This document shows positions 1 through 9,230 of a stretch of 33,606 bases of DNA, in pieces. The notes beneath the pieces were generated by a model, which saw only the letters and a program-made list of their open reading frames with translations, did not search any database and was not told where the DNA came from. Each line of letters starts with the position of its first letter. Positions within the stretch are counted from its first letter, which is position 1. The stretch is from Candidatus Woesebacteria bacterium (GTDB taxonomy: Bacteria; Patescibacteriota; Microgenomatia; UBA8517; UBA10165), in contig NZCP01000044.1 in NCBI GenBank assembly GCA_002686465.1, positions 1 through 33,606 on the forward strand, read 5' to 3'. The position numbers and the translations under genes were made by a program.

Positions 1-462
1 GTGGAAGCAGATGAAGTAACATACAACCTACACATCATCTTAAGATTTGAGCTGGAAAATGCTCTCATCAACAACAAATTAAAAGTCGAGGACCTCCAAT
101 CTGCATGGCGGGCAAAGATGAAAAAATACTTAGGGGTTGAGCCTAAAACGGACAGTGAGGGCGTGCTCCAAGACGTCCATTGGTCTTGGGGGAGCTTTGG
201 ATACTTCCCAACCTATGCTCTTGGAAACCTTTATGCCGCACAATTCACAAATAAAATGAGACAGGATCTTGATGTCGATCAATTGGTTAGCCGAGGTGAA
301 TTAGGAACAATGCTTGCATGGCTGCGAGAAAAAATTCACCAGCACGGAGGTCTTTACTGGCCTAGTGAGCTTGTTCAACGCGTCACCAGAGAAAAACTTA
401 ACCCCAAATATTTCCTCTCCTATATCAGAGAAAAATACGGCAAAATTTACAAACTCCGTTAG
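1..462 (+). CDS. Carboxypeptidase Taq (M32 family metallopeptidase), C-terminal part, truncated by window start
   Basis: Contains EADEVTYNLHIILRFELE and GVLQDVHWSWGSFGYFPTYALGNLYAAQ, characteristic of the C-terminal half of M32 carboxypeptidases; ORF is open at the window edge. Confidence 0.9.
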   Translation: MEADEVTYNLHIILRFELENALINNKLKVEDLQSAWRAKMKKYLGVEPKTDSEGVLQDVHWSWGSFGYFPTYALGNLYAAQFTNKMRQDLDVDQLVSRGELGTMLAWLREKIHQHGGLYWPSELVQRVTREKLNPKYFLSYIREKYGKIYKLR

Positions 463-517
463 TTCTCCTTGACTTTGTGAAAGATTATTTGTTAGGCTGG
501 AAGCACTCTAAAAGGGG

Positions 518-1099
518 GTGACAAGTTTGGTTTTATCACAATTAGCACAAGGAGCAAAAAATACAATAGTTGGAGCCGTTAAAGGCGCGGACGATGTTGC
601 CTCAGCCCTCAGAGACGCGGTTAAAAGCCAAGTCACAGGTGGAGTAAAAGACGCAAGTGGAGCAGCTGTTACAGGCATTGATGCGGTAACAGACGTTGTA
701 ACCGCTGCGGTCTCAGGTGCATCAGAAGTTGGATCATCTGCAACTGACGCCGCAAAGGGAGCTGTAAGTTCTGCAGTATCTGCGATCAGTGATGCGGGCG
801 GTGATGTAGTGGCAGCAGCCACAAAAGCCACTTCTGGCGCAGTTAATGCTGCAGGAGAAGTTGGTGGCGACGTTGGGTCAGTTGCAGTTTCTGCAGTAGA
901 AGGCTCAATCGATGCCGCTGGAAGCATTGGACAAAGCACTGCCAAGGCTGCGGAAGCATCAACAGTTGCAGCAATCCAGGCAGCAGACGCAATAGGCTCA
1001 GAGGCCGGTTCATCTGTTCGCAAAGCTCTTCTCAACACGGCATCTTTGCCACGCGACGTTATCGAGGCAGCTATCAAAGGTAGCGGAAAGTCGGAGTAA
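518..1099 (+). CDS. Ala/Val/Ser/Gly-rich low-complexity protein, predicted amphipathic helical (LEA/phasin-like composition)
   Basis: 193 aa ORF with GTG start just after AAAGGGGGTG; biased composition with repeated A-x-x-A/V-G-D patterns; no recognisable domain. Confidence 0.6.
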   Translation: MTSLVLSQLAQGAKNTIVGAVKGADDVASALRDAVKSQVTGGVKDASGAAVTGIDAVTDVVTAAVSGASEVGSSATDAAKGAVSSAVSAISDAGGDVVAAATKATSGAVNAAGEVGGDVGSVAVSAVEGSIDAAGSIGQSTAKAAEASTVAAIQAADAIGSEAGSSVRKALLNTASLPRDVIEAAIKGSGKSE

Positions 1100-1123
1100 A
1101 GGGTAATGTTTGTGTTATTACGT

Positions 1124-1149
1124 AAGCTACGTAATTAATTACGTAGCTT
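1124..1149. terminator. Perfect 26-nt palindrome AAGCTACGTAATTAATTACGTAGCTT followed by T-run; putative terminator in a convergent junction
   Basis: Exact palindrome read from sequence between the + ORF ending at 1099 and the - ORF ending at 1135; overlaps the last codons of the latter. Confidence 0.6.
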
Positions 1150-3318
1150 TTTCGTGTTCAGTTTCCTCACTAGAAATACTATCAAGAAAAGCAAAGCCGA
1201 GATAGAAATAACTCTTCCCCAGAGGAAAGATCCCGGTCGGTAAATGAATTCTACATTGTGGTCTCCTTTGGTTAAATAAACTGCTTTAAATAAGCCTGCT
1301 GCGATATGGACTTTCGTTTTTTGCCCATCAACCCAAGCTTCCCATCCAGGATAATAACTATCAGAAACAATTAGCCATCCAGGATTCTCCATTTGAGCCA
1401 TTAGTTGCAAATTAGTAGTACTTACGGTTTTTAGATTCGCTTCCCCATTAATCTTCTCAAAGATACCTGGCACAACGTTTGCGTCCGTACTATTTATATA
1501 GAATGCTCGAGGTAAAACATATTCGTTTTTGTAAGCATAGTAGTTAATATCACTAAAATTGGTTTTTCCTATCAGTTCTAAACCTTCACCTTTGAGGTTG
1601 TACGCAGAAATTAAATACCCCACGTTTTGTAAACCGAGTAGTTTTAGCGAATCCTCCGATATTGTGGCTGTCTGCTCGCCAATTCCTATACCGGCTCTCA
1701 CACGTGATTCGAACAGGGTATTTCTTTGCAAGAATAAACCACTATAACCACCGCTACTTGAGACATCGAAAAGCATGTTAATATTTGCATCCAAAGCATT
1801 CATGTGATTTACAACTAAATCCTGATTATTACGCCATCCGGAACGCTCGTTGATCTTATCGTAAGTTTGAGTACTTCCTATGGAATAAATCCTTGACGGA
1901 AAATCAACATCCGCCTCTACGACCTCTAGTATTTGCGGGGGAGAGAGGACTCTTTCCCCGTCAACTACCGGGTTATATTGGTAGCCGAATTTAAATAGAT
2001 CAAAAAGTAAGACCAATATAAAAATAGCGACTACCCAACTGATGAGTGACCTACTACGTAGTTTACTACGTAGATGATCTAAACCAATTCCTGCCAAAAC
2101 TGCTAGCGAGAATGTCGAAATCAGTAAAAATCTGGATGGTACTCTAAAAGAATTGAAACCTGGTAAATGAAAAACAAAAGAAGTTGGACTATATTTCCCC
2201 AAGGTCAGAAGAATCGAAACTGCAAAAAGTATTAAAAATGGAACCACTAATATTCTCTGCTTTTTCCACAAGAATACAGTAACTCCTGCAAAAACCAACG
2301 TTAAAAAACCGACATACCCGGTATTCTCCCAAAACATTCCCCAATTCCCACCAAATCTGGAATATGTCCCCAATCCTGGATCACCAAAATAGTAAGGAAG
2401 TATAAAAGTGATTAGGTTTCTCGGATGGTAAGGAAGAGAGTCAAGAGCGATATTTCCGAGACCTGCAGCTCGTGTTGACTCCCCTACCAGCTCCAAAGTT
2501 GGGAAAAACTGGATGGCAGAGAGCAAGATCCCAAACAAGATAATTCCGGAAAATTTTATAGACCATACAATAATCCTCTCTACATATTTGCCGATCTCTT
2601 TTCCCCGATCTAAAAATAATTTAATATGCAAAAATAAAAAGACAGAAAAAGCCGAGTACAGAACCATCTGTAATGACCCAGCAAAAACCTGAATAGCTAA
2701 AATTGCAGATCCTAAGAGGGCAAATTTATATTTCCCACTATCAAAAAAACGCAAAACCGCGTAGAAAAGAAGAGGCAGCCAAACACTAGATGCAACAATG
2801 TTTTGATGAGTTATATGAACAACCAAAAAACCACTTAGCCCAAATGCAATGCTGGAGAAAACAGAGGAAAGACGCGAAACACCCAAATATCGTACCAAAA
2901 CATACATTCCAAAAAAGGCTGTAAGAAAGTTGAAAACTTGCGTAAGATTATATGCTTGAACAAAAGAAAGAGTTGAGAACAGAACTAGATTGTAAGGATA
3001 TAACGATCCAACTTGTCCCTCGGCAAAAAGTGGAAAGCCTGTAAAGATTTTATCTGTCCAAAGAGGAAAGCTCCCCGATCTTAGAGATTCGTAAAGGGAA
3101 TACTTAAAAGGTAGGTTTTGATTTAGTGTGTCGCTTCTTAAAAAGTCTCCAGTTACAAAAATCTTGTCTTGAAAAACAATTTGATTAAAGAATAATACGG
3201 TAACGAAAAGAAGAAATAAAAAGGGAAGAGATTGAGATAAAGCCTGTTGGAGCTTCTTGATCAACTCTCGCATAATGGGGGTGTGTCTTAAGTATTCCCC
3301 TGCTTTCCGGTGGTCCAT
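1135..3318 (-). CDS. YfhO-family multi-pass membrane protein
   Basis: 727 aa, many hydrophobic segments, N-terminal GDFLRSDTLNQNLPFKYSLYESLRSGSFPLWTDKIFTGFPLFAEGQ and C-terminal SDSYYPGWEAWVDGQKTKVHIAAGLFKAVYLTKGDHNVEFIYRPGSF, typical of YfhO. Confidence 0.85.
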   Translation of the reverse strand: MDHRKAGEYLRHTPIMRELIKKLQQALSQSLPFLFLLFVTVLFFNQIVFQDKIFVTGDFLRSDTLNQNLPFKYSLYESLRSGSFPLWTDKIFTGFPLFAEGQVGSLYPYNLVLFSTLSFVQAYNLTQVFNFLTAFFGMYVLVRYLGVSRLSSVFSSIAFGLSGFLVVHITHQNIVASSVWLPLLFYAVLRFFDSGKYKFALLGSAILAIQVFAGSLQMVLYSAFSVFLFLHIKLFLDRGKEIGKYVERIIVWSIKFSGIILFGILLSAIQFFPTLELVGESTRAAGLGNIALDSLPYHPRNLITFILPYYFGDPGLGTYSRFGGNWGMFWENTGYVGFLTLVFAGVTVFLWKKQRILVVPFLILFAVSILLTLGKYSPTSFVFHLPGFNSFRVPSRFLLISTFSLAVLAGIGLDHLRSKLRSRSLISWVVAIFILVLLFDLFKFGYQYNPVVDGERVLSPPQILEVVEADVDFPSRIYSIGSTQTYDKINERSGWRNNQDLVVNHMNALDANINMLFDVSSSGGYSGLFLQRNTLFESRVRAGIGIGEQTATISEDSLKLLGLQNVGYLISAYNLKGEGLELIGKTNFSDINYYAYKNEYVLPRAFYINSTDANVVPGIFEKINGEANLKTVSTTNLQLMAQMENPGWLIVSDSYYPGWEAWVDGQKTKVHIAAGLFKAVYLTKGDHNVEFIYRPGSFLWGRVISISALLFLIVFLVRKLNTKKLRN

Positions 3319-3418
3319 GACACAAATTGTAGGAAATGGGAAGGAGAATGTCTAGCCAACTGGAGTTGATCTGGAGTATCACCCTCCTTTGTGTAATATA
3401 CTAAGAAATAGCGCTTGT

Positions 3419-4480
3419 ATGGCAAATCGGAATTTAGAACTGTTAGTTTTGGGTTTGCTCCTTGTTCTGGAAGTAGCTCTGATCTCTACTCAATCCCCAA
3501 TCCCCCAGAGAAATCTTGTTAAAAAAGAGACTTTATATAAACCACAAACACCTTCTCTCGAACAAGTATTCCAAAACGATCACAACTGGGTAGATGCATT
3601 ACCACAAGAACACATTCGTACTTTAGTAGCAACGGGTGATGTTATGCTTGGGCGAGTTGTGAACTCCAAAATGGTCCAATCAAAAGATTTTACCTGGCCT
3701 TTTAAAAAAACCATAGGTTTACTAAAGAACGCTGACATTAGCTTCGTAAATCTTGAAGGTCCGCTAACCGAAAACTGTCCAGTTACAACCGAGGGAATGA
3801 AGTTTTGTGGGGATATCCGGAACACACAGGGACTAGTTTATTCCGGAGTAGATGTGGCAAACCTCGCTAATAATCATACTAGTAACTATGAAGACGAAGG
3901 GTTAGACACAACAATCAACGTACTCAAAAAAAGTAATATTGCCGTTACCGGATTGTCTGGGGCAACATATAAAGATATCGAAAGGCTACGCTTTGCATTT
4001 TTGGGATACAACGCCATTAGCCCACAAGCACAAGGTACTTCTTGGGCAAAAGAAGATAAAATCATCTCAGAGATCAAAGAAGCAAAAAATAACTCGACCA
4101 TTGTTGTCGTTGCATTTCATTGGGGAGTTGAATATACAACGCAGCCTACTAACAAACAGAGAGAGTTGGCACATCTCGCAATCGATTCAGGAGCGGATGT
4201 AGTAATCGGTAATCACCCACACTGGATTCAACCAGTTGAAATATACAAAAATAAGGTTATTACTTACTCACACGGAAATTTTGTTTTTGACCAAATGTGG
4301 TCGCAAAAAACAAGAGAAGGAGTCGTGGGGAAATATACTTTTTATGACAACCAATTAATAGACGTAGAATTTCTGCCAGTGATAATCGAAGACTTTGGAC
4401 AACCAAGGTTTGCTACAGAGCTCGATAAGCAAAGGATTTTGAGCGGGATGAAAGAAGCGAGCTATCAGTTATACCAGTAG
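3419..4480 (+). CDS. CapA-family (poly-gamma-glutamate synthesis PGA_cap type) metallophosphoesterase-like protein
   Basis: N-terminal hydrophobic segment, then ATGDVMLGR, NLEGPLT, NLANNHTSNYEDEGL, VVAFHWGVEYTTQPTNKQRELAHLAIDSGADVVIGNHPHWIQPVEIYKNKVITYSHGNFVFDQ, diagnostic of CapA; start chosen at internal ATG. Confidence 0.88.
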   Translation: MANRNLELLVLGLLLVLEVALISTQSPIPQRNLVKKETLYKPQTPSLEQVFQNDHNWVDALPQEHIRTLVATGDVMLGRVVNSKMVQSKDFTWPFKKTIGLLKNADISFVNLEGPLTENCPVTTEGMKFCGDIRNTQGLVYSGVDVANLANNHTSNYEDEGLDTTINVLKKSNIAVTGLSGATYKDIERLRFAFLGYNAISPQAQGTSWAKEDKIISEIKEAKNNSTIVVVAFHWGVEYTTQPTNKQRELAHLAIDSGADVVIGNHPHWIQPVEIYKNKVITYSHGNFVFDQMWSQKTREGVVGKYTFYDNQLIDVEFLPVIIEDFGQPRFATELDKQRILSGMKEASYQLYQ

Positions 4481-4518
4481 TACACTCCCAGTACTTTGCC
4501 ATAGTACGTACGACGAAA

Positions 4519-4553
4519 GTAAATAACACGTTCTTCGAACGTTCGAAGAACGT
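4519..4553. repeat. Copy 1 of 35-bp exact repeat containing perfect palindrome ACGTTCTTCGAACGTTCGAAGAACGT (4528-4553)
   Basis: gtaaataacacgttcttcgaacgttcgaagaacgt is identical at 30535-30569; lies between convergent capA-like and secA genes. Confidence 0.85.
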
Positions 4554-4565
4554 ACGAAGTATATA

Positions 4566-7283
4566 CTACCCATATTTCGGATAATGACATTTTTTGAATT
4601 TCTTTCCTGATCCGCACCAACATGGATCATTGCGCCCAAGCTTTTTTTGGGCTTGCTGTCCGTTCTTTGATACTTGTTGACTTGCAGCTTTTGTTATTGG
4701 TGTTTGCTCAAGACCGGTCGCATCAGTCACATCAACATTAGTATCTATATTATCCAAGTTTATAGCTGGCCTTTGGGCGGCTTGCGGAACTACGCGGAAA
4801 ATGCGGCGGGTCATATTTGCATCAATATCGACCATTAATTTATCAAAAAGGTCAAAGGCTTCTTTTTTAAATTCAACAAGCGGATCCTTTTGTCCATACC
4901 CCCGAAGACCAACCCCTTCGCGAAGATCGGTTAAATTGTCCAAATGGTCCATCCAAAGAGAATCTATAGATGAAAGATAGGAATATTTTTCCGCTTGGCG
5001 CATGGCCTCATTCCCCAGTTGTTTTTCCCTCTTTGTATATAAATCATCGACCAACGCCAGCAAGAATTCTGTAATCTTGTCCGCACTCCCTAACTCCTGA
5101 ATTTTGCCAGATAATCTCTTTTGAGATTGGTCATCAAACGGCATCATTTCTAAAAACATCATTAACAACCTCTCATAATCTACCTCTTCCCCTTCCTCTA
5201 CGCTTACAAAGGCAAGGTTTACCAATGACTCCACCTGCTCTTTTAGCTTTTTGTTGACTTCCTTTTTGAGGTTTTTCTTCTTTAAAACTTTCTTTCTTAA
5301 TTTATAGATAATCTCTCTCTGTTGGTTGGCAACATCGTCATATTCAACCAAATGCTTTCGAGCATCAAAATGAAAACCTTCTACTTTAACTTGAGCTTGC
5401 CCTATCGCCTTACTAACTATAGTGTTCTCAATAGGTTGATCTTCCGGAATTTTCAAAGTCTCCATAAGACCCGATATTTGCTCACCGCCAAAAACACGCA
5501 TAAGGTCGTCTTCGAGCGAAAGGAAAAATTTTGTTGACCCAGGATCACCTAGTCGACCAGACCGGCCACGTAACTGGTTATCAATTCGGCGTGCTTCGTG
5601 TCTCTCAGTTCCAATAACATGCAGACCCCCGGCTTTTACGACGTGATCATGACTTTCCTTCCATTTCAAATATTCTTTGCTGTTGGCGTGCTTTTCGCGA
5701 TCAACCCCTGGAGGTGCATCTGGTCGGTCCCCTCCTAAAATTATGTCAACTCCACGGCCCGCCATGTTCGTCGCAACAGTCACCGCACCTGGTTCCCCCG
5801 CCTCTGCGATAATTGTTGCCTCTCGTTCATGGTTTTTAGCATTTAAAATGTTGTGGGGAACCTTTTTCCTTTTCAAGAATTCTGCTATAATCTCATTTTT
5901 TCCAATCGAAGTTGTACCGACTAAAATTGGACGACCTTGGCGTCTTACCTCATTGATTTCTCCGACCACAGCTGCATATTTAGCACGGGCGGTCTTATAG
6001 ATAGAATCTGGATGATCCTTGCGAACAAGTGGTTTGTATGTCGGGACAATAACAGCATCTAATTTGTAAATCTTGTGAAATTCTTCGGCTTCAGTTGCAG
6101 CAGTACCTGTCATCCCAGAAAGATGTTTGTACATACGGAAATAGTTTTGGAAAGAAATGGTTGCGAGTGTACGAGATTCCTGCTGGATAGTAACGTCTTC
6201 TTTTGCCTCAACTGATTGATGGAGTCCATCAGACCAACGTCTACCAAACATCAGCCTACCTGTAAACTCATCAACGATAACTATTTGGTTGTCGCGGACA
6301 ACATAATCTCTGTCTTTTTGGTAAAGAGTTCTTGCCCGAAGAGAATTTTCAATGTGGTGTAGTGTATCAAAATCTTTCTCGTAAAGATTATCAACTCCTA
6401 GTATCTTTTCCACTTTTGCAACTCCGTGCTCTGTAAGATTTGCTGTTTTCGTTTTTTCATCAATCGTATAATCAGTATCTGCAGACAACCCCTGAACAAT
6501 ACTTGCAAATTTGTAATACTTGTCTGTCGGCTCGGTGTCCGGGGCAGAGATAATAAGAGGGGTTCTCGCCTCATCAATTAGAATTGAGTCAACCTCGTCA
6601 ACAATCGCAAAATAATGCCCTCTTTGGACCATTTGAGAAAGGTCCGACACCATGTTGTCCCGTAGATAATCAAAACCAAACTCATTGTTAGTACCATATA
6701 CAACATCTGCTTGGTACACTTCTCGCCGGTCAACTGATCGCAGATGACTCAACCTTTCATCCCCATGCGAGTTATCCTCATGGTTAACGTCGAAAATAAG
6801 AGATTTTCCTTCTTGTATTATCGATCCAACAGAAAGGCCAAGGAGCTCAAAGGTTGGACCGTTCCACCCAGCGTCGCGCCTTGCAAGGTAGTCGTTGACT
6901 GTAACAAGGTGAACACACTTCCCTGTTAGAGCACGTAAATAAAGAGGAGCAACAGCAGATAAAGTTTTCCCCTCCCCTGTCTTTTGCTCGGCAATTTTGC
7001 CTTCAAAAAGGGCAATCCCTGCCATTAGCTGGGTATCATACGGCCGAAGACCAAGTGCACGCCAAGAAGCCTCTCGAGAAACGGCAAAAGCTTCAGGCAA
7101 AATATCATGAAGTGTCTCTCCTTTTTTGAGACGTTTCTTAAACTCCTCTGTTTTTTTCGCAAAATCGGCGTCCTTGAGCTTTGATATCTTAGATCCAAGC
7201 TCGTTTATACTCTCAACAATCTTCGACAGGCGAGAAACTTCTCGTGCGTTTGCGTCCACCAATTTAGAAAAAATCCCTAGCAT
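4566..7283 (-). CDS. secA: Preprotein translocase subunit SecA
   Basis: GEGKTLSAVAPLYLRALTGKCVHLVTVNDYLARRDA, IVDEVDSILIDEARTPLIIS, GMTGTAATEAEEF, VATNMAGRGVDIILGG, and C-terminal SEC-C zinc motif GRNDPCWCGSGKKFKKCH. Confidence 0.97.
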   Translation of the reverse strand: MLGIFSKLVDANAREVSRLSKIVESINELGSKISKLKDADFAKKTEEFKKRLKKGETLHDILPEAFAVSREASWRALGLRPYDTQLMAGIALFEGKIAEQKTGEGKTLSAVAPLYLRALTGKCVHLVTVNDYLARRDAGWNGPTFELLGLSVGSIIQEGKSLIFDVNHEDNSHGDERLSHLRSVDRREVYQADVVYGTNNEFGFDYLRDNMVSDLSQMVQRGHYFAIVDEVDSILIDEARTPLIISAPDTEPTDKYYKFASIVQGLSADTDYTIDEKTKTANLTEHGVAKVEKILGVDNLYEKDFDTLHHIENSLRARTLYQKDRDYVVRDNQIVIVDEFTGRLMFGRRWSDGLHQSVEAKEDVTIQQESRTLATISFQNYFRMYKHLSGMTGTAATEAEEFHKIYKLDAVIVPTYKPLVRKDHPDSIYKTARAKYAAVVGEINEVRRQGRPILVGTTSIGKNEIIAEFLKRKKVPHNILNAKNHEREATIIAEAGEPGAVTVATNMAGRGVDIILGGDRPDAPPGVDREKHANSKEYLKWKESHDHVVKAGGLHVIGTERHEARRIDNQLRGRSGRLGDPGSTKFFLSLEDDLMRVFGGEQISGLMETLKIPEDQPIENTIVSKAIGQAQVKVEGFHFDARKHLVEYDDVANQQREIIYKLRKKVLKKKNLKKEVNKKLKEQVESLVNLAFVSVEEGEEVDYERLLMMFLEMMPFDDQSQKRLSGKIQELGSADKITEFLLALVDDLYTKREKQLGNEAMRQAEKYSYLSSIDSLWMDHLDNLTDLREGVGLRGYGQKDPLVEFKKEAFDLFDKLMVDIDANMTRRIFRVVPQAAQRPAINLDNIDTNVDVTDATGLEQTPITKAASQQVSKNGQQAQKKLGRNDPCWCGSGKKFKKCHYPKYG

Positions 7284-7315
7284 TGTGCTGATATAAGTAT
7301 ACTCTAGATAAACCT

Positions 7316-7461
7316 CCGAGGCCTAAAAGGCCTCGGTTTCTCTCGTCAAGAGAAAACGGTTTGATCACTGCTTCGCTTCATCCCCGCTGAGCGGGGTTCT
7401 CGCGAAGTTTGAATAGAAAATTAGCACAAAAAAGAGGCATTTTAGCCCGATTTATCGGGCC
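7316..7461. other. Cluster of four short hairpins between the 7527-8156 methyltransferase gene and secA
   Basis: CCGAGGCC-TAAAA-GGCCTCGG (7316-7336), TTTCTCT-CGTCA-AGAGAAA (7337-7355), CCCCGC-TGA-GCGGGG (7382-7396), GCCCGA-TTTA-TCGGGC (7446-7461). Confidence 0.7.
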
Positions 7462-7526
7462 GCAAGTGTAATTAGCAAAATATAGCAGTCTTTGACCCCT
7501 TCTGATAACATTTGTTACACTTTGAC

Positions 7527-8156
7527 CTACTCTTTGAAGCAGAGGAAAATTATGTTTGCCTCAGGAGTTACACTCTTAAGAACTGGGAAGACTCTGCTGA
7601 GTTTCGACTCAAGTTGGTACTTATCAGTTATTCTTGACGGTGAATCAACATGATTGAATACTGCAACTCCCCCAGAGCTCAATAAATCCTTGATTGTTTT
7701 GAGAAATTTCGTGGTCTTAAATTTGTCAGGGGTATGATATCCGGTATAAATATCAATAAGAATCAAATCAAAAGATCCTTGCTGTTTCTTCACCCATTTT
7801 TCAGCATCTGCCTCGACAATCTTCAGGTTTTTTACCTCGTGGAGGCTCAGGTATTTTTTACCGAGATTTATCATTAAAGGATCAACATCAACGCCTACTA
7901 TCTTACTATTTGGCCAATATTTCTGTACCAATTCTGCCGCTGACCCCCCGCCAAGGCCGAGAATTAGAACTTGGGAAATATCGTTGCCACTCTTCTTAAC
8001 CTTTTTTAATGCAGTGTCCCACACCTTCTTTACCAACCACCCGCTCTGGCTCAAGCCTCCAGCTAAAATTCTAGTTCCCTCCAAAGTTCTAACAACCTGA
8101 ATCTTCCCATTAATTGGAGAGTTGACCTCCTCTAAAATTTTAATCAACTTAAACAT
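7527..8156 (-). CDS. Spermidine synthase-like class I SAM methyltransferase fold protein
   Basis: VLILGLGGGSAAELVQKYWPNSKIVGVDVDPLMINLGKKYL, FDLILIDIYTGYHTPDKFKTTKFLKTIKDLLSSGGVAVFN; start placed at MFKLIKILEE just after the upstream gene's stop. Confidence 0.8.
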   Translation of the reverse strand: MFKLIKILEEVNSPINGKIQVVRTLEGTRILAGGLSQSGWLVKKVWDTALKKVKKSGNDISQVLILGLGGGSAAELVQKYWPNSKIVGVDVDPLMINLGKKYLSLHEVKNLKIVEADAEKWVKKQQGSFDLILIDIYTGYHTPDKFKTTKFLKTIKDLLSSGGVAVFNHVDSPSRITDKYQLESKLSRVFPVLKSVTPEANIIFLCFKE

Positions 8157-8157
8157 A

Positions 8158-9228
8158 TTAGTTCCCCTCCCATGGATTAGTATTTTCTTGAGCCCTTTGC
8201 AACTGCTCACCCCATTCTTGCTCGCGCTGTTTTAACATCCAAAGTGAAACTTGAAAGGGCTTGATGCTCATGTCTTGGAATGCAGAATTCAAAAGCTCAA
8301 CAGCCCAAAGATCTCGAGCCCTTCTATCAGGGGCTCCAAGTAAAACAACCATGAAACGTTCACCTTCCCGTTCCGAGGTAACTATAGTAACGTATCCTGC
8401 CTCACCTGTATAGCCTATCTTTACCCCATCAACTCCAGGATAAACACCCAAGAGCGCATTCCAGTTGGGCAATTCGTAATATTTATGTTCTTTTGTTTCC
8501 TTTATAGTCGATTCCTCCATACTTACAATCTCCGTAATCTCCGGATAATTCTCCATCGCATAGTACGCAATCTTTGCAAGCTCGCGGGCAGTTGAAACTT
8601 GGTTCGGGTCATCATATCCTGTAGAGTTTGCAAAATGTGTCTTTGTTAATCCCATGTTTTTTACCTTTTCATTCATCAGCATCACAAAAAGACCCCTCGA
8701 TCCTCCAAGTTCTTTTGCCACACCATGTGCCAACACATCAGCTGCGTCATTAGCAGATGTTATGAGCGCCGCCTCTAAAAGATCCTCAACAGGCAATGTT
8801 TCTCCCTCGTCAACCATCAAAATGGTCGGCTCAAGTCCGACTGCATCTTCTGGAACTTTGAAAGCCTCCCTACCTTCTACAAGATCTAAAACCACCATTG
8901 CAGTTACAAGCTTCGTTAAAGACGCAGGTGATTGCTGAGAATCAGGATCTTTGGCATAAACAACCTCCCCATCTTTATCGATCACAATGTAAGAAGGTGT
9001 ATCAACCAATTCATGTAAACTCCCATTTCCCCTTGCCCAGTCAACAACTTCCGCTCCAACTCTATGCTTATGGTCGCTAAATACTTTCCTGTCAATTAGT
9101 TTTTGGAAGAATGACTGTTCCGCCTTTTTACCTAAAGGAGAAATCAAACCTCCGGAAGACATAGGCATTTGACTAACAAAAAACACCGCGGCCACTATTA
9201 AAAGAGAGACAACAATAATCTTCTTCAC
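8158..9228 (-). CDS. D-alanyl-D-alanine carboxypeptidase (peptidase S11, DacA/DacF-like)
   Basis: N-terminal signal/TM; SxxK motif ASLTKLVTAMVVLD, SAND motif ITSANDAADVLAHG, KIGYTGEAGYV (KTG-like box). Confidence 0.92.
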   Translation of the reverse strand: MKKIIVVSLLIVAAVFFVSQMPMSSGGLISPLGKKAEQSFFQKLIDRKVFSDHKHRVGAEVVDWARGNGSLHELVDTPSYIVIDKDGEVVYAKDPDSQQSPASLTKLVTAMVVLDLVEGREAFKVPEDAVGLEPTILMVDEGETLPVEDLLEAALITSANDAADVLAHGVAKELGGSRGLFVMLMNEKVKNMGLTKTHFANSTGYDDPNQVSTARELAKIAYYAMENYPEITEIVSMEESTIKETKEHKYYELPNWNALLGVYPGVDGVKIGYTGEAGYVTIVTSEREGERFMVVLLGAPDRRARDLWAVELLNSAFQDMSIKPFQVSLWMLKQREQEWGEQLQRAQENTNPWEGN

Positions 9229-9230
9229 AA

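Noticed and set aside
508-1077. 189-aa ORF antisense to the Ala-rich gene
   Set aside because: Mirror of the biased codon composition on the other strand; the + frame has a better start context and helical periodicity.
3185-3382. 65-aa minus ORF overlapping the YfhO start
   Set aside because: Overlaps a well-supported gene in another frame and shows no domain.
5677-6000. 107-aa plus ORF inside secA
   Set aside because: Antisense shadow ORF within a strongly supported secA.
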